This document shows positions 7,050 to 8,444 of a stretch of DNA of 8,444 nt, piece after piece. The first letter of the stretch is position 1, and every line of letters starts with the position of its first letter. The notes below the pieces were generated by a model that ran no database searches, was not told where the DNA came from, and was given only the letters and a program-made list of their open reading frames with translations. The translations under genes and the position numbers were made by a program. Origin of the DNA: Alphaproteobacteria bacterium (GTDB taxonomy: Bacteria; Pseudomonadota; Alphaproteobacteria; Micavibrionales; UBA2020); the NCBI GenBank assembly GCA_018971405.1, contig JAGXAX010000051.1:1-8444 (forward strand), in the 5' to 3' direction.

Positions 7050-8415
7050 GTTTGAAGTCCATCCTTTCCTGATTGCGGGCGGCGATGAAATCCGGCGGCC
7101 AGGCGAGCAGCGCGTCGAGCGCGATGCGGTTCGTCCACAAAGCCTGTTGCAGGCCGAGATATTCCATCTTCTTTTTCAACAGGCCGCTTTCGACGGCAAC
7201 ATAGGTTTGCGCCGGAAAATCCCCCGCGTTGTAGGCATGCCCGGCGCTGGCCGCGAGGGACTGAAGCTGCGGGATCGATTTTTGCACGGCTTTGATCTGG
7301 CGGGCGATCAGCTGCGTCTGCCGCCAGAGGGTGAGGGCGTCGGAGTGCGCCTGATCAAGCCGCGCCTGATATTCCTGCCGCAGTTCCGCGCGGGTCGCCT
7401 TGGCGACGGCGATCTGCCCGCGGCTGCCGTTGAAAACCGGCAGGTTGAGCGAGACGGCGGGGCCGATGCTGTGCACGCCGCTGGTGTCGCGCGCGGCGTT
7501 GAAGCCGACCGAAATATCCGGGAATTGCTCCAGCACGGCCTTGTAAAGCGTTTCTTCCTGGCTGGCATAGGCCGTCTGCAGCGCGATAAGATCGGGCCGG
7601 CGCTGCGGCAGCAGCGCCAGCGCGGCATAGACGTCGTCGTCGGTCGGCATCGCGGGGTTGCCGAGGCTCCGCAGGGGGACGTCGGTATCCGACGAGAGAT
7701 CAAGCAGCGCGTCGAGTTTATGATTGATGTCGAGCAGGGCGCGCTGCTGCGTGTCGCGCCCCCCGCGCGCGTCCATCAGCGCGACAAGCGCCGAGCCCGC
7801 CTGATCGAGCGTCGCGTCTCCGGCCTTGAGCGCCTTTTGCGCGTGCTTCGATTGTATGGCGTAGAGGTTGACGGTGTTTTGCAGAAGCCTCAGTTTTTCC
7901 ATGGCGAAATATTTTTCCGCATAGAGGCTGCGCGCCTGCTGGATGGTCTGCCATTCCTGCCAGAGGATATCCATGTTCAGGCTGGCCTGACGGTCGCGGG
8001 CGATGGCTTTTGCGGTCGCGTCCGTGAAAAACGAGCGTAGGTCGAGCGTCAGCCCCGCGCCGTAGCCGTTCATGTAGCCCGCCGTGGTCGGATGGTCGAG
8101 ATTGGCGGAAAGCTGCGGGTCCGGCAACAGTCCGGCGGCGAAGGCTTCCGCCGCAGCGACATCCCGTTTTCTCCGCGCCGCCTTCAGGTCGGGGTTGCGC
8201 AGAACGGCGAGGATCGCCGTATCCGTCATATCAAGGCCGTAGCCAAGTTTGATTGTATGTGGGGGAATATTTTTCATATCACTGACTTTACTCATGATCT
8301 GCGGTGTCAGACGACCGGCAAGGTCGGAACTTTCGGGCAGCGGCAAGGTACTGTACGTCGCGCATCCGGACAGTAACCCTATTGAGATGATTGCGGTCAG
8401 GAAACGCGCTTTCAA
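7039..8415 (-). CDS. Outer-membrane efflux lipoprotein (TolC/NodT/CusC-type outer-membrane factor)
   Basis: 458 residues. The N-terminus is a lipoprotein signal with lipobox L15-S-G-C18, so Cys18 should be acylated; the +2 residue is Ala, compatible with outer-membrane sorting. Two outer-membrane efflux repeats follow, at about 62-240 and 262-440. The second contains LPQRRPDLIALQ, then FPDISVGF, IGPAVSLNLPVFNGSRG and a long helix with TRAEL, the common layout of NodT-type factors. The trimer forms the outer-membrane channel and periplasmic tunnel of the pump encoded downstream. It is the first gene of the operon inside the window. The start is TTG (8415-8413), supported by GGGAG five bases upstream; no better in-frame ATG lies between there and the signal core. 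The 29 bases before it are too short to show the promoter. Confidence 0.95.
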   Translation of the reverse strand: MKARFLTAIISIGLLSGCATYSTLPLPESSDLAGRLTPQIMSKVSDMKNIPPHTIKLGYGLDMTDTAILAVLRNPDLKAARRKRDVAAAEAFAAGLLPDPQLSANLDHPTTAGYMNGYGAGLTLDLRSFFTDATAKAIARDRQASLNMDILWQEWQTIQQARSLYAEKYFAMEKLRLLQNTVNLYAIQSKHAQKALKAGDATLDQAGSALVALMDARGGRDTQQRALLDINHKLDALLDLSSDTDVPLRSLGNPAMPTDDDVYAALALLPQRRPDLIALQTAYASQEETLYKAVLEQFPDISVGFNAARDTSGVHSIGPAVSLNLPVFNGSRGQIAVAKATRAELRQEYQARLDQAHSDALTLWRQTQLIARQIKAVQKSIPQLQSLAASAGHAYNAGDFPAQTYVAVESGLLKKKMEYLGLQQALWTNRIALDALLAWPPDFIAARNQERMDFKHAH

Positions 8416-8420
8416 AATTT

Positions 8421-8425
8421 CTCCC
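8421..8425 (-). promoter_or_regulatory. Ribosome binding site supporting a TTG start
   Basis: On the minus strand GGGAG lies five bases before TTG at 8415. Together with the signal peptide that follows immediately (KARFLTAIIS), it makes the TTG the most likely initiation codon of the outer-membrane factor. Confidence 0.7.
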
Positions 8426-8444
8426 GGTGTCTTTTTGTCGGACG

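Noticed and set aside
7042..8040. 332-codon plus-strand open frame opposite the outer-membrane factor gene
   Set aside because: Arg/Gly/Val-rich translation without motifs; the opposite strand encodes a full lipoprotein channel with clear signatures.

Overview
The window comes from a GC-rich Gram-negative bacterium. The diderm envelope is certain, because it encodes an outer-membrane efflux lipoprotein together with a periplasmic adaptor and an RND pump. The overall look (GC-rich, M16 peptidase, NodT-like efflux lipoprotein) suggests a proteobacterium, perhaps an alphaproteobacterium. That placement is an impression from gene content, not a demonstrated assignment.

Layout. (1) Positions 1-762, plus strand: the 3' part of an M16 (pitrilysin-like) zinc-peptidase family gene, cut by the window edge. 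(2) Positions 777-2147, minus strand: an APC-superfamily amino acid/polyamine permease, convergent with the peptidase gene and only 14 bp from it. (3) Positions 2148-2410: a non-coding divergent region with candidate promoters pointing both ways. (4) Positions 2411-2677, plus strand: a small exported His-rich protein (88 aa) with a good Shine-Dalgarno site. A strong bidirectional-looking terminator follows at 2694-2732. (5) Positions 2733-2972: about 240 bp with no intact gene. It holds an inverted repeat and a 30-codon reading frame that begins like an IS3-family OrfA transposase, probably an insertion-sequence remnant. (6) Positions 8415 down to 2973, minus strand: a complete tripartite efflux operon in the order outer-membrane factor (TTG start), periplasmic adaptor, RND pump. 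The first two genes overlap by 11 bp and the last two are 12 bp apart, so the three are almost certainly co-transcribed and translationally coupled.

How it works together. The three minus-strand genes should build one envelope-spanning, proton-driven export machine. The inner-membrane RND trimer keeps a double Asp in TM4, but has Asn-His where AcrB has Lys-Asn in TM10. It is therefore not a textbook AcrB-type pump, and its substrate cannot be read from sequence. No regulator is present; the operon promoter must lie at or beyond the right edge. The small His-rich periplasmic protein lies tail-to-tail with the operon, and a link to metal handling is possible but unproven. I see no RNA genes, CRISPR array, phage genes or complete mobile element. 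The most unusual content is the TM10 variant of the pump, the uncharacterised His-rich protein and the IS scar beside the operon, rather than a clearly new system.
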